A stretch of 64,000 bases of DNA from Pseudomonas sp. MRSN 12121 (GCF_000931465.1 NZ_CP010892.1:3805388-3869387), one strand, 5' to 3'. Shown: positions 27,209-36,468, numbered from the stretch's first letter. Numbers and translations are program-made. The notes: a model not told the origin generated them from the sequence alone.

Positions 27209-30200
27209 ATGCCGCAATTCTTTATCGACCGTCCGGTGTTCGCCTGGGTCGTCGCCCTGTTCATCCTGCTGGCGGGCGCACTCTCCATCCCGCAATTGCC
27301 GGTGGCGCAGTACCCCGATGTCGCACCGCCGAGCATCGAAATCTACGCCGTGTACCCGGGCGCCTCGGCGCAGACCGTGGACGAAAGCGTGGTCAGCCTG
27401 ATCGAGGAAGAGCTCAACGGCGCCGACCACCTGCTGTATTTCTCCTCCCAGAGCAGCCTGGGCAGCGCCACCATCACCGCGACCTTCCAGCCGGGCACCA
27501 ACCCGGAAATGGCCCAGGTCGACGTGCAGAACCGCCTCAAGGTGGTGGAGCCGCGCCTGCCGCAGGCCGTGACCCAGCAAGGCTTGCAGGTGGAGAAGGT
27601 GTCGGCCGGCTTCCTGCTGCTGATCACCCTCACCTCCAACGACGGCACGCTCGACGACACCGCGCTCAGCGACTACCTCGCGCGTAACGTGATGAACGAG
27701 ATCCGCCGCCTGGACGGGGTCGGCAAGGCCCAGCTGTACGGCGCCGAGCGGGCCATGCGGGTTTGGATCGACCCGCAGAAGCTGATCGGCTTCAACCTGA
27801 CCCCGGCGGACGTCAACGCGGCGATCGTCGCGCAGAACGCCCAGGTGTCGGCCGGCAGCATCGGCGACCTGCCGAACCGCTCGACCCAGGAAATCACCGC
27901 CACGGTGTTGGTCAAGGGCCAGCTGGCGACCCCGGAAGAGTTCGCCGACATCGTCCTGCGGGCCAATCCCGACGGCTCCACCGTGCGCATCGGCGACGTC
28001 GCGCGGGTGGAAGTCGGCAGCCAGGAATACCAGTTCTCCACGCGCCTCAACGGCAAGCCGTCCACCGCGGTGGGCGTGCAACTGTCGCCGGGGGCCAACG
28101 CCCTGCAGACCGCGACCCTGATCCGGGCGAAGATGGACGAGCTGTCGCGCTACTTCCCGGCCGGCGTGGAATACAAGATCCCCTACGACACCTCGCCCTT
28201 CGTCAAGGTCTCGATTACCAAGGTGGTCTACACCCTGGGCGAGGCCATGCTGCTGGTGTTCGCGGTGATGTTCCTGTTCCTGCAGAACATCCGCTACACC
28301 CTGATCCCGACCCTGGTGGTGCCGGTGGCGCTGATGGGCACCTTCGCCACCATGCTGGCGCTGGGCTTCTCGATCAACGTGCTGACCATGTTCGGCATGG
28401 TCCTGGCCATCGGCATCCTGGTGGACGACGCGATCGTGGTGGTGGAGAACGTCGAGCGGATCATGGCCACCGAGGGCCTGTCGCCCCGGGAAGCCACGCG
28501 CAAGGCGATGCGCCAGATCACCGGCGCCATCATCGGCATCACCCTGGTGCTGGTGGCGGTGTTCCTGCCGATGGCGTTCATGGCCGGCTCGGTGGGGGTC
28601 ATCTACCAGCAGTTCTCGCTGTCGATGGCCACCTCGATCCTGTTCTCGGCCTTCCTCGCCCTGACCCTGACCCCGGCCCTGTGCGCCACCCTGCTCAAGC
28701 CGATCGCCAAGGGCGAGCACCACGAGAAAGGCGGCTTCTTCGGCTGGTTCAACCGGCGCTTCGAACACCTGAGCGACGGCTACCAGCGCTGGGTCGCCTA
28801 TGCGCTGAAGCGCTGCGGCCGCTACCTGCTGGTGTACGGCGTGCTGCTGGTGGGCCTGGGCCTGCTGTTCAGCCGCCTGCCCTCCTCGTTCCTGCCGGTG
28901 GAAGACCAGGGCTACACCATCACCGATATCCAGCTGCCACCGGGCGCGAGCAAGAACCGCACGGTGCAGGTGGTGGAGCAGATCGAGGCGCACAACGCCA
29001 GCGAACCCGGGGTCGGCGACAGCACGGTAATCCTCGGCTTCAGCTTCTCCGGCAGCGGGCAGAACGCCGCGCTGGCGTTCACCACGCTCAAGGACTGGTC
29101 GCAGCGCGGCGGCGACGACTCGGCACAATCGATCGCCGACCGCGCCAACGCCGCCCTGGCCGACATCAAGGACGCGGTTTCCTACGCAGTGCTACCGCCG
29201 CCGGTGGACGGCCTGGGCACTTCCAGCGGCTTCGAGTTCCGCCTGCAGGACCGCGGCGGCCTCGGCCACGCCGCGCTGATGCAGGCCCGCACCGAGCTGC
29301 TGGCCGCCGCGGAAAAGAGCCCGATCCTCGCCAACGTGCGCGAAAGCGCGCTGGCCGAAGCGCCGCAGGTGCACCTGGAAGTCGACCGCAAGCAGGCCAA
29401 CGCCCTGGGCGTGTCGTTCGCCGACATCGGCAACGTGCTGTCCACGGCGGTCGGCTCCAGCTACATCAACGACTTCCCCAACCAGGGGCGGATGCAACGG
29501 GTGGTGGTGCAGGCCGAAGGCGACCGCCGCAGCCAGGTCGAGGACCTGCTGAAGATCCATGTGCGCAACAACCTCGGCAAGATGGTGCCGCTCTCGGCCT
29601 TCGCCCAGGCGCGCTGGACCCAGGGGCCGACCCAGCTGACCCGCTACAACGGCTACCCGGCGGTGAGCATTTCCGGCGAACCGAGCCCGGGCCACAGCAC
29701 CGGCGAGGCCATGGCCGAGATCGAGCGCCTGGTCAGCCAGTTGCCGACCGGCCTGGGCCAGGAATGGACCGGCCTGTCGCTGCAGGAACGCCTGTCCGGC
29801 AGCCAGGCGCCGCTGCTGATGGTGCTGTCGTTGCTGATCGTGTTCCTGTGCCTGGCAGCGCTGTACGAAAGCTGGTCGATTCCCACCTCGGTGCTGCTGG
29901 TGGTGCCGCTGGGGGTGCTCGGCGCGGTGCTGGCGGTGACCCTGCGCGGCATGCCCAACGACGTGTTCTTCAAGGTCGGGCTGATCACCATCATCGGTCT
30001 GTCGGCGAAGAACGCGATCCTGATCATCGAGTTCGCCAAGAGCCTGTACGACGAAGGCCACGACCTGGTGGACGCCACGGTGCAGGCCGCGCGCCTGCGC
30101 CTGCGGCCGATCGTCATGACCTCGCTGGCGTTCATCCTCGGCGTGGTGCCCCTGGCCATCGCCAGCGGCGCCAGCTCGGCCAGCCAGCAGGCCATCGGCA

Positions 30201-30322
30201 CCGGGGTGATCGGCGGCATGATCACCGCGACCCTGGCGGTGGTGTTCGTGCCGGTGTTCTTCGTGGTGGTGATGAAGCTGGTCAAGCCGCGCAAGGCACC
30301 GGCAGCAGACACCGCTCTGTAG
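27209..30322 (+). CDS. RND multidrug efflux transporter, HAE1 family (MexD-like)
   Basis: 1037 residues. All RND features are present: TM1 at FFIDRPVFAWVVALFILLAG, the TM4 proton-relay pair Asp406-Asp407 in GILVDDAIVV, the TM10 Lys near residue 934 in GLSAKNAILI, and two large periplasmic loops. The sequence looks closest to MexD among the pumps I know. No outer-membrane factor gene follows; the operon ends at once in a REP element, whose first bases supply the stop codon. The pump probably shares an outer-membrane channel encoded elsewhere. Substrate unknown; toxic organic compounds or antibiotics are typical. Confidence 0.93.
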   Translation: MPQFFIDRPVFAWVVALFILLAGALSIPQLPVAQYPDVAPPSIEIYAVYPGASAQTVDESVVSLIEEELNGADHLLYFSSQSSLGSATITATFQPGTNPEMAQVDVQNRLKVVEPRLPQAVTQQGLQVEKVSAGFLLLITLTSNDGTLDDTALSDYLARNVMNEIRRLDGVGKAQLYGAERAMRVWIDPQKLIGFNLTPADVNAAIVAQNAQVSAGSIGDLPNRSTQEITATVLVKGQLATPEEFADIVLRANPDGSTVRIGDVARVEVGSQEYQFSTRLNGKPSTAVGVQLSPGANALQTATLIRAKMDELSRYFPAGVEYKIPYDTSPFVKVSITKVVYTLGEAMLLVFAVMFLFLQNIRYTLIPTLVVPVALMGTFATMLALGFSINVLTMFGMVLAIGILVDDAIVVVENVERIMATEGLSPREATRKAMRQITGAIIGITLVLVAVFLPMAFMAGSVGVIYQQFSLSMATSILFSAFLALTLTPALCATLLKPIAKGEHHEKGGFFGWFNRRFEHLSDGYQRWVAYALKRCGRYLLVYGVLLVGLGLLFSRLPSSFLPVEDQGYTITDIQLPPGASKNRTVQVVEQIEAHNASEPGVGDSTVILGFSFSGSGQNAALAFTTLKDWSQRGGDDSAQSIADRANAALADIKDAVSYAVLPPPVDGLGTSSGFEFRLQDRGGLGHAALMQARTELLAAAEKSPILANVRESALAEAPQVHLEVDRKQANALGVSFADIGNVLSTAVGSSYINDFPNQGRMQRVVVQAEGDRRSQVEDLLKIHVRNNLGKMVPLSAFAQARWTQGPTQLTRYNGYPAVSISGEPSPGHSTGEAMAEIERLVSQLPTGLGQEWTGLSLQERLSGSQAPLLMVLSLLIVFLCLAALYESWSIPTSVLLVVPLGVLGAVLAVTLRGMPNDVFFKVGLITIIGLSAKNAILIIEFAKSLYDEGHDLVDATVQAARLRLRPIVMTSLAFILGVVPLAIASGASSASQQAIGTGVIGGMITATLAVVFVPVFFVVVMKLVKPRKAPAADTAL

Positions 30323-30414
30323 GAGCGAGCTTGCTCGCGATAGCCGCGCAGCGGCGGTGTGTCCGTCGCCTCGCGTTATCGTCGACGACTATCGCGAGCA
30401 AGCTTCGCTCCTAC
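30319..30414. repeat. REP-type inverted pair overlapping the RND stop codon
   Basis: GTAGGAGCGAGCTTGCTCGCG and its complement, about 50 bp apart. The TAG stop of the RND gene (30320-30322) is the second to fourth base of the repeat. Confidence 0.88.
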
Positions 30415-30484
30415 CGGGGGGCGGGGCCGCATGGCGCGGTGCGGCATGCTAAGGTTTGCCGCAAACCCGCCACCGCGAGCCACC

Positions 30485-31126
30485 ATGTCCCTTCTCGTAC
30501 GCACCCATCCCCGCCTGACCCTCGGCGCCCTGATCGGCCTGGCGGCAGGCATCCTGGCGCCGGCCGACGGCCTGGTCAGCAAGATCCTCGTTGGCTGGAA
30601 CGCCGGGGTCTGGAGTTACCTGGCGCTGATCTTCTGGCTGACCCTGCGCTCGCGGGCCGACGATGTGAAACGCATCGCCGAAGTCGAGGACGAGAACGCC
30701 GGCCTGGTGCTGTTCCTGGTCTGCATCGCGGCCATCGCCAGCCTCGCGGCGATCACCTTCTCGCTGGCCGGCAGCAAGGACCTGGACCACGACCGGCGCC
30801 TGCTGCACTACGCCTTCACCGGCCTTACGGTAATCGGTTCCTGGCTGCTGATCGGGGTGATCTTCAGCGTGCACTACGCCCGCCTCTACTACACCTGGGA
30901 CGGCAAGGAGCCGGCGCTGCGCTTCGCCGAGGGGCTGACCACTCCCAACTACTGGGACTTCCTGTATTTCTCCTTCACCATCGGCGTGGCGGTGCAGACC
31001 GCCGACGTCGGCGTCGCCACCCGCGAGCTGCGCAAGATCGTGCTGGCCCAGTCGCTGATCGGCTTTCTGTTCAACACCGCGATCCTCGGGTTTTCCATCA
31101 ACATCGCCGCCGGGCTGTTCAGCTGA
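30485..31126 (+). CDS. DUF1345 inner-membrane protein
   Basis: 213 residues with about five hydrophobic segments (about 12-30, 35-50, 75-95, 115-135 and 185-205). The DUF1345 core is recognisable: [22 protein letters not shown], then [34 protein letters not shown]. The [15 protein letters not shown] loop resembles a potassium-channel-like pore region, but no function is established. Single gene between two intergenic elements. Confidence 0.85.
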   Translation: MSLLVRTHPRLTLGALIGLAAGILAPADGLVSKILVGWNAGVWSYLALIFWLTLRSRADDVKRIAEVEDENAGLVLFLVCIAAIASLAAITFSLAGSKDLDHDRRLLHYAFTGLTVIGSWLLIGVIFSVHYARLYYTWDGKEPALRFAEGLTTPNYWDFLYFSFTIGVAVQTADVGVATRELRKIVLAQSLIGFLFNTAILGFSINIAAGLFS

Positions 31127-31201
31127 TGCCGCACAAATGTTCTAGATCGGCCCCGGCCGGCGGGCGCTAACTGACGGTCCCGCCCTCGTCACGGATACTC
31201 C

Positions 31202-32041
31202 ATGAACGCGCACAACTGGCTCGACCTGGCCCAGGACGCCGATACCGGCATCGAGACCCTGCGCGCCCATTTCACCGGCCATGCCTACGATCCGCACTGG
31301 CACGACAGCTACCTGGTGGGCGTGACCGAAGAAGGCGTGCAGCAATTCCACTGCCGGCGCGAGCGTTTTCACAGCACCCCGGGCAAGGTGTTCCTGCTCG
31401 AACCCGGGGAAATCCACGACGGCGACGCGCCCACCGAAGGCGGCTTCACCTACCGCATGCTGTACCTCGACCCGCAGTGGCTGGAGCGCGAGCTGAGCGC
31501 GCTGTTCGAGGAAGCGCCGGCCGACAGCCAGCTGAGTTTCGCCACCACCCTGGCCAGCGACCAGCGCCTGGCCCTGGCCACCAGCAATGCCTTCCACAGC
31601 CTGCACCACGGCGAGCTGCGCATCGTCCGCCAGAGCGCCATGGACCAGTTGCTCGACCAGCTCACCGGCCACCTGCACTGGCGCAAGCGTTACCACCAGG
31701 ACCCGCGCCTGCCGCTGGTGGCGCACAAGGCCCGCGACTACCTGCACGCCCACGCCCAGCAGGACATCAGCCTGGACGAGCTGGGCGCGGCCTGTGGCGT
31801 CGACCGCTTCCGCCGGACCCGCGCCTTCAAGGCCGCCTATGGCCTGCCGCCCCACGCCTACCTGGTGCAATTGCGCCTGGCCAAGGCCCGGCGCCTGCTG
31901 GCCCGCGGCGAGGCGCCGGCCGAGGTGGCCATGGCCCTGGGGTTCGCCGACCAGAGCCACATGGGCCGCTGGTTCGTCCGCGCCTACGGCCTGACCCCGG
32001 CCGCCTATCGCAAGCGCTGCTCAAACCTTCCAGACGCCTGA
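31202..32041 (+). CDS. AraC-family regulator of the adjacent LysE exporter
   Basis: 279 residues. N-terminal cupin sensing domain (HFTGHAYDPHWHDSYLVGVTEEGVQQFHCR) and C-terminal AraC HTH pair (ISLDELGAACGVDRFRRTRAFKAAYG and PAEVAMALGFADQSHMGRWFVRAYG). This AraC-LysE arrangement is common in Pseudomonas, where the regulator senses the amino acid that the exporter removes. It lies 52 bp upstream of the lysE-type gene in the same direction, with a hairpin between them. Confidence 0.86.
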   Translation: MNAHNWLDLAQDADTGIETLRAHFTGHAYDPHWHDSYLVGVTEEGVQQFHCRRERFHSTPGKVFLLEPGEIHDGDAPTEGGFTYRMLYLDPQWLERELSALFEEAPADSQLSFATTLASDQRLALATSNAFHSLHHGELRIVRQSAMDQLLDQLTGHLHWRKRYHQDPRLPLVAHKARDYLHAHAQQDISLDELGAACGVDRFRRTRAFKAAYGLPPHAYLVQLRLAKARRLLARGEAPAEVAMALGFADQSHMGRWFVRAYGLTPAAYRKRCSNLPDA

Positions 32042-32053
32042 ACCGGCGCCGAC

Positions 32054-32076
32054 GAAGATCGCCCTCATCGATCTTC
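32054..32076 (+). promoter_or_regulatory. Hairpin between araC-type and lysE-type genes
   Basis: GAAGATCG-N7-CGATCTTC, a perfect 8-bp stem ending 3 nt before a CTGGAG ribosome site. It has no T-tail, so it may act as an mRNA processing site or an operator rather than a terminator. Confidence 0.4.
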
Positions 32077-32093
32077 ACTGGAGCCTGCCCGCG

Positions 32094-32708
32094 ATGTTGT
32101 CTTCCTTATCCACCCTGTTGCCCTTCCTGCTGTTCGCCTTCGTGGCCTCGATCACCCCGGGGCCGACCAATATCCTGGTGCTGAGCAACAGCGCCCGCCA
32201 TGGTTTCAAGGCCGCGCTGCCGATCGTGCTCGGCGCCTGCGTGGCCGCCGCCGGCATTGTCATGCTGGTGGGCAGCGGCCTCGGCCGCACGCTGATGGAA
32301 GTACCCGGCCTGCCCAGCGTCATGCGCTGGGCCGGAGTGATCTGGCTCAGCTACCTGGCCTGGCAGATCTTCCGCGCCCCGGCGCCGTCCATCGATCCAC
32401 AGGCCGATACCCGGCACCGACGCCTGGGCCTGCTCGGCGGCGCCAGCCTGCAACTGGTCAACCCCAAGACCTGGATGATGGCCCTGGTCGTGGTCAGCGT
32501 GTTCGCCGGCGATGGCAGCGCACACCAGGGCCAGGTGCTGTACCTGTCGCTGGTGTTTTTCCTGGTGTCCCTGCCCTGCCTCGGCACCTGGGCGCTGCTC
32601 GGCGCCGGCTCCGCCCGGCTGCTGCGCTCGCCGCTGGCCATGCAGCGTTTCAATCGGGGCATGGCGCTGTTGCTGCTGGCCTCCGCCTGGTTGAGCCTGT
32701 GGGCCTGA
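32094..32708 (+). CDS. LysE/RhtB-family amino-acid exporter
   Basis: 204 residues with six hydrophobic segments. The family N-terminus is clear (FAFVASITPGPTNILVLSNSARHGFKAALPIVLGA), as is LGGASLQLVNPKTWMMALVVVSVF in the middle. Members export amino acids or their derivatives, such as homoserine or threonine. The adjacent AraC gene probably controls it. No substrate can be inferred. Confidence 0.9.
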   Translation: MLSSLSTLLPFLLFAFVASITPGPTNILVLSNSARHGFKAALPIVLGACVAAAGIVMLVGSGLGRTLMEVPGLPSVMRWAGVIWLSYLAWQIFRAPAPSIDPQADTRHRRLGLLGGASLQLVNPKTWMMALVVVSVFAGDGSAHQGQVLYLSLVFFLVSLPCLGTWALLGAGSARLLRSPLAMQRFNRGMALLLLASAWLSLWA

Positions 32709-32840
32709 ACCGAGTCGCCCCAGTGCAAGAGCCGGTCGCCTCAGGGCGCTTTCACAACGGTCTGCGTTACCTAAAGTGGTGGGCACGGCGCAACAAGACG
32801 CCGCTCCCGACAATAACGACCTGCCGGACGAGACCCTGTG

Positions 32841-33785
32841 ATGAAAACCCTGTTCAAGCCTTGTCTCCCGTTTCTCTGCGGCGCCCTGCTGCTCGGCGCC
32901 AACGCCTGGGCCAGCGAGCCCGCCTCCTGCAAGACCGTGCGCATGGGCGTGGTCAACTGGACCGACGTCATCGCCACCAGCGGCATGGCCGACGTGCTGC
33001 TGACCGGCCTGGGCTACGACAGCAAACAGACCAGCGCCGTGCAGCAAATCATCTTCGCTGGTATCCGCGACAAGCGCCTGGACGTCTTCCTCGGCTACTG
33101 GCAACCGGCGATGGACAAGAACATCGCGCCGTTCCTCGAGGCCGGGCAGGTCAAGGTCCTGGATCAACCCAGCCTGGCCGACGCCCAGGCCACCCTCGCC
33201 GTGCCGGACTATGTCGCCGCCGCGGGCCTGAAGACCTTCGCCGACATCGCCCGCTTCAAGGAACAACTGGGCGGCAAGCTCTACGGCATCGAACCCGGCA
33301 GCGGCGCCAACACCACGATCAAGACCCTGATCGACACCGACCGTTTCGGCCTCAAGGGCTTCAAGCTGATCGAGTCCGGCGAAGCCGGTATGCTCGCGGC
33401 GGTGCAACGGGCGATCAACCGCAAGGAATTCGTGGTGTTCGTCGGCTGGACCCCGCACCCGATGAACATCAACATGAAAATCGCCTACCTGACCGGCAGC
33501 GAAGACGTCTACGGCCCCAACGAAGGCGCGGCCAAGGTGTCCACCGTCACCGCGCCGGACTACGCCGAGCGCTGCCCCAACGTCGACCGCCTGTTGCGCA
33601 ACCTGACCTTCACCGCGGCCCAGGAAAGCCAGCTGATGGTGCCGATCATGGAACGCCAGACGCCCCGGGACGTGGCGCGGCAATGGCTGCGCGAGCACCC
33701 CGAGGACCTGCAACGCTGGCTGGCCGGGGTCAGCAGCTTCGACGGCAAGGATGGTGTGGCGGCCGTGCAGGCCAGCCTGAAATAG
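32841..33785 (+). CDS. Choline/quaternary-ammonium ABC transporter substrate-binding protein (ChoX-like)
   Basis: 314 residues with a Sec signal (cut near NAWASEP). The mature part is an OpuAC-type binding protein: CKTVRMGVVNWTDVIATSGMADVLL, DVFLGYWQPAMDKN (aromatic-box region), GIEPGSGANTTIKTLI and VVFVGWTPHPMNINM. It closely resembles ChoX, BetX and CaiX proteins that bind choline, betaine or carnitine. No ATPase or permease gene is adjacent. In Pseudomonas several such orphan binding proteins share one CbcWV core transporter, so this is likely another. The ATG at 32841 directly follows an in-frame GTG; the ATG is preferred. Confidence 0.87.
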   Translation: MKTLFKPCLPFLCGALLLGANAWASEPASCKTVRMGVVNWTDVIATSGMADVLLTGLGYDSKQTSAVQQIIFAGIRDKRLDVFLGYWQPAMDKNIAPFLEAGQVKVLDQPSLADAQATLAVPDYVAAAGLKTFADIARFKEQLGGKLYGIEPGSGANTTIKTLIDTDRFGLKGFKLIESGEAGMLAAVQRAINRKEFVVFVGWTPHPMNINMKIAYLTGSEDVYGPNEGAAKVSTVTAPDYAERCPNVDRLLRNLTFTAAQESQLMVPIMERQTPRDVARQWLREHPEDLQRWLAGVSSFDGKDGVAAVQASLK

Positions 33786-33803
33786 TGGCGTCCTGCCGAT
33801 CTG

Positions 33804-33882
33804 ATCGCGGGCAAGTCGGATCGCCGCCCGCTCGCTTCTACAGGATCACACTGCTTCTGTAGGAGCGAGGCTTGCCCGCGAT
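33804..33882. repeat. REP-type inverted pair, GCGGGCGG variant
   Basis: Left arm ATCGCGGGCAAG with GTCGGATCGCCGCCCGCTCG, right arm GTAGGAGCGAGGCTTGCCCG. The arms are in tail-to-tail order, reversed relative to the 13.6-kb copy. Confidence 0.78.
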
Positions 33883-33914
33883 GACGTCCTCCCCAACAAC
33901 GGATATCCCCGGTC

Positions 33915-34841
33915 ATGCGCCACTACCCCCTCTCCCCCGAACTCGCCGCCTTCGTCGCCAGGACCTTGAGCTTCACCAGCACCGACAGCAGCTTCAAGGG
34001 CCAGCGCGACAGCTACAACCGCATGTGCCGGGCCTTCACTGCGCCCCACCCCGACAACCTGCGGATCAGCGAATTGCAATTGGCCGGGGTGCCGGTGCGC
34101 GCCTATTGCCCCGCCCGCCCGATGCCCGCGCAGGGCTGGCCTTGCCTGCTGTACCTGCACGGCGGTGGCTGGGTGGTGGGCGACCTGGATTCCCATGACT
34201 TCATCACCGCCTACCTGGCGGCGCAGTTGCAGGTGCTGGTGGTTGCCGTGGATTACCGCCTGGCGCCGGAACACCCGTTTCCCGCCGCCTTAGACGATTG
34301 CCTGGCGGTGTGGCGGGCGCTGCAGGCCGGCGCCAGCCCTTTCGCCCTGGATCCGCGGCGCCAGCTGGTGATCGGCGACAGCGCCGGCGGCAACCTCGCC
34401 GCCGCCCTGTGCCTGGCCCTGCGCGATGCCGGCCAGCCCCTGCCCGCCGCCCAGGTGCTGCTGTATCCCGGCCTGGGCGGCGACACCGACCTGCCGTCGC
34501 GCCAGCAGTGCGCCGATGCGCCCCTGTTGGGCCGCGACGATGTGGAGGACTACCTGGCCCTGTACCTGCCGGCCCCGCACCGCCAGTCGCCCTACGCCCG
34601 GCCCTTGCTGGCCACGGATTTCAGCGGCCTGCCCGCGGCCTTTATCGCCCTGGCGCAGTTCGACCCGCTGCGCGACGACGGCGCCCTGTATCACCAGCGG
34701 CTGCTGGCCGCCGGCGGCCACAGCCAGCTGTACCCGGGCCTCGGCCTGGTGCATGGCTGCCTGCGGGCCCGGGGCCTGGCGGCAGAGGTCGATGCGCTGT
34801 ACAGCGCCCTGCTCGGCTACCTGCGGCGCGCCCTCGAATAG
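33915..34841 (+). CDS. Alpha/beta-hydrolase, HSL (family IV) carboxylesterase
   Basis: 308 residues. Oxyanion-hole motif HGGGWVVGD, nucleophile Ser in VIGDSAGGN, catalytic Asp in FDPLRDDG, and His in LGLVHGCL. This is the hormone-sensitive-lipase arrangement. No signal peptide, so it is cytoplasmic. It lies downstream of the quaternary-amine binding protein in the same direction, but a REP pair intervenes. A role in hydrolysing short-chain esters, possibly an acylated choline or carnitine taken up through the neighbour, is only a suggestion. Confidence 0.85.
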   Translation: MRHYPLSPELAAFVARTLSFTSTDSSFKGQRDSYNRMCRAFTAPHPDNLRISELQLAGVPVRAYCPARPMPAQGWPCLLYLHGGGWVVGDLDSHDFITAYLAAQLQVLVVAVDYRLAPEHPFPAALDDCLAVWRALQAGASPFALDPRRQLVIGDSAGGNLAAALCLALRDAGQPLPAAQVLLYPGLGGDTDLPSRQQCADAPLLGRDDVEDYLALYLPAPHRQSPYARPLLATDFSGLPAAFIALAQFDPLRDDGALYHQRLLAAGGHSQLYPGLGLVHGCLRARGLAAEVDALYSALLGYLRRALE

Positions 34842-34867
34842 ATTCCATCCGAAACCGCATGGTCCTT

Positions 34868-34949
34868 ATCGCGGGCAAGCCTCGCTCCTACATGAAGCCA
34901 CCGCGCTCAGCGTAGGAGCGAGCGGGCGGCGATCCGACTTGCCCGCGAT
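34868..34949. repeat. REP-type inverted pair, GCGGGCGG variant
   Basis: Arms ATCGCGGGCAAGCCTCGCTC and GTAGGAGCGAGCGGGCGGCG, again tail to tail, about 20 bp apart. It occupies the start of the 321-bp gap before ptxS; the rest of that gap holds the PtxS operator and a CA motif. Confidence 0.78.
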
Positions 34950-35074
34950 CACCTGCAACGCAGGTGCCAGACGCCTCGCTCCGCCAATAAAGGGTATCCC
35001 CGCCCAAGCACATGAGATTTTTTTCATCCCGCTCGCGCTGTTCGCGCTTGACGGCAACAGCGCTTTGCTGTTTC

Positions 35075-35090
35075 CTGAAACCGGTTTCAG
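35075..35090. promoter_or_regulatory. PtxS operator upstream of ptxS
   Basis: Perfect palindrome CTGAAACCGGTTTCAG containing the known PtxS target TGAAACCGGTTTCA. It lies 73 bp before the ptxS start, consistent with autorepression relieved by 2-ketogluconate. Confidence 0.9.
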
Positions 35091-35131
35091 CGATGCGTCA
35101 GAAGGTCGCACCTGCAACCGGATACACCCAT

Positions 35132-35139
35132 AACAAGAA
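35132..35139 (+). promoter_or_regulatory. Candidate CA motif (Hfq/Crc) in the ptxS leader
   Basis: AACAAGAA fits the AAnAAnAA pattern bound by Hfq with Crc. It lies 24 nt before the GTG start, upstream of the ribosome site. Confidence 0.45.
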
Positions 35140-35162
35140 CGCCAATAACCAGGTCGCTGCCC

Positions 35163-36191
35163 GTGAACAGTTTTTCCGCCGCCCAACGCAGCCGCGTCAC
35201 CATGCTCGATGTCGCCGAGCGCGCCGGGGTCTCCAAGGCCAGCGTGTCGCGCTTCATCGGCGACGACCGCGCCCTGCTCTCCGACGCCACCGCCCAGCGT
35301 ATCGAGCAGGCCATCAGCGAACTGGGCTATCGCCCGAACCAGATGGCCCGCGGCCTGAAGCGCGGGCGCACGCGCCTGATCGGCATGCTGGTGGCCGATA
35401 TCCGCAACCCCTATTCGATTGCCGTGATGCACGGCGTGGAAACCGCCTGCCGCCAGCACGGCTACAGCCTGGTGGTGTGCAACACCGACCGCGACGACGA
35501 GCAGGAGCGCCAGCACCTGGCCAACCTGCGCTCGTACAACATCGAAGGCCTGATCGTGAACACCCTCGGCCATCACCTGGACGAGTTGCGCGAACTGCAC
35601 CGGGAAATGCCCATGGTCCTGGTGGACCGCAAGGTCGAGCACCTGCACAGCGACCTGGTCGGCCTGGATAACGCGCAGGCCGTGCGCAGCGCCATCGAAC
35701 ATCTGCAAGAGCGCGGCTACCGCGATGTGCTGCTGGTCAGCGAACCCCACGACGGCACCAGCTCGCGGATCGAGCGCAGCGCCAGCTTCAAGGCGCAGAT
35801 CGAGCAGCGCCCGGCCTTGCGCGGCGCGCAGGTGGAGACCGGCGCGGCGTTGACCCGGCAGTTGCAACAGTTCCTCGCCGCCCCCGGCCCCGGGCCGAAA
35901 GCCCTGTTCTGCGCCAACGGCGTCGCCGCCCTGGCCGCGACCCGGGCCTTGCGCGAGCTGGGCTGCCCGCTGTTCGACGAGATCGGCCTGATCGCCCTCG
36001 ACGACCTCGACTGGTACCCGCTGGTGGGCGACGGCATCACGTCCCTTGCCCAACCCACCACACGGATCGGCGCCAGCGCCTTCGAGTGCCTGCTCAAGCG
36101 TTTGCGCGGCGACATCGAGCCGCTGCGGGTGCTGGACTTCGCCGCCGAGCTGATCGTGCGCGGTTCCACCCGCCAGCGCGGGGCTCCGTAA
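35163..36191 (+). CDS. ptxS: LacI-family repressor PtxS, 2-ketogluconate-responsive
   Basis: 342 residues from a GTG start. LacI HTH at the N-terminus (VTMLDVAERAGVSKASVSRFIGDDRALLSD with hinge GYRPNQMARGLKRG), then a periplasmic-binding-protein-like effector domain (LIGMLVADIRNPYSIAVMHGVE, LLVSEPHDGTSSRIER). The sequence follows P. aeruginosa PtxS closely. PtxS represses its own gene and the kgu operon and releases DNA when 2-ketogluconate binds. Two perfect operators are present, one before this gene and one before kguE. A GTAGCC hairpin lies between ptxS and the kgu operator. Confidence 0.93.
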   Translation: MNSFSAAQRSRVTMLDVAERAGVSKASVSRFIGDDRALLSDATAQRIEQAISELGYRPNQMARGLKRGRTRLIGMLVADIRNPYSIAVMHGVETACRQHGYSLVVCNTDRDDEQERQHLANLRSYNIEGLIVNTLGHHLDELRELHREMPMVLVDRKVEHLHSDLVGLDNAQAVRSAIEHLQERGYRDVLLVSEPHDGTSSRIERSASFKAQIEQRPALRGAQVETGAALTRQLQQFLAAPGPGPKALFCANGVAALAATRALRELGCPLFDEIGLIALDDLDWYPLVGDGITSLAQPTTRIGASAFECLLKRLRGDIEPLRVLDFAAELIVRGSTRQRGAP

Positions 36192-36223
36192 CCACTGATC
36201 GACCCGCGAATCGCGGTGCTGTT

Positions 36224-36371
36224 GTAGCCGCTGCCAAGCACCAGCGAGGCTGCGATCGAGGCCGCAGGACTCGCCAGGCAGGCACCGCGTTTCCCCGGTT
36301 CCTGCGAGGAGGCAGATTTTGCGGCAACTGCGTTGCCGATCGCAGCCTCGCTGGTGCTCGGCAGCGGCTAC
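36224..36371. repeat. GTAGCC long-hairpin repeat between ptxS and kguE
   Basis: 148-bp copy with arms GTAGCCGCTGCCAAGCACC and complement. It separates ptxS from the kguE operator and could terminate the ptxS transcript. Confidence 0.85.
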
Positions 36372-36454
36372 AGGGAATCGCGGCGACAGGGAGCGCGCAG
36401 GCGTACAGACAGGAAGACGAGCTTCATTTTTTGGGGCTTTTTTTTGAGAAGAAA

Positions 36455-36468
36455 TGAAACCGGTTTCA
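36455..36468. promoter_or_regulatory. PtxS operator upstream of kguE
   Basis: Exact TGAAACCGGTTTCA, 12 bp before the kguE ATG. A bound repressor would cover the leader and likely the transcription start. Confidence 0.9.

Noticed and set aside
27763..31170. 1135-codon plus-strand frame overlapping the RND transporter
   Set aside because: It is the +1 shadow of the RND gene with Arg/Pro/Gly-rich composition and crosses a REP element and the next gene.
32838..32840. GTG start for the choline-type binding protein
   Set aside because: The ATG immediately following gives the same signal peptide and is the more usual start.
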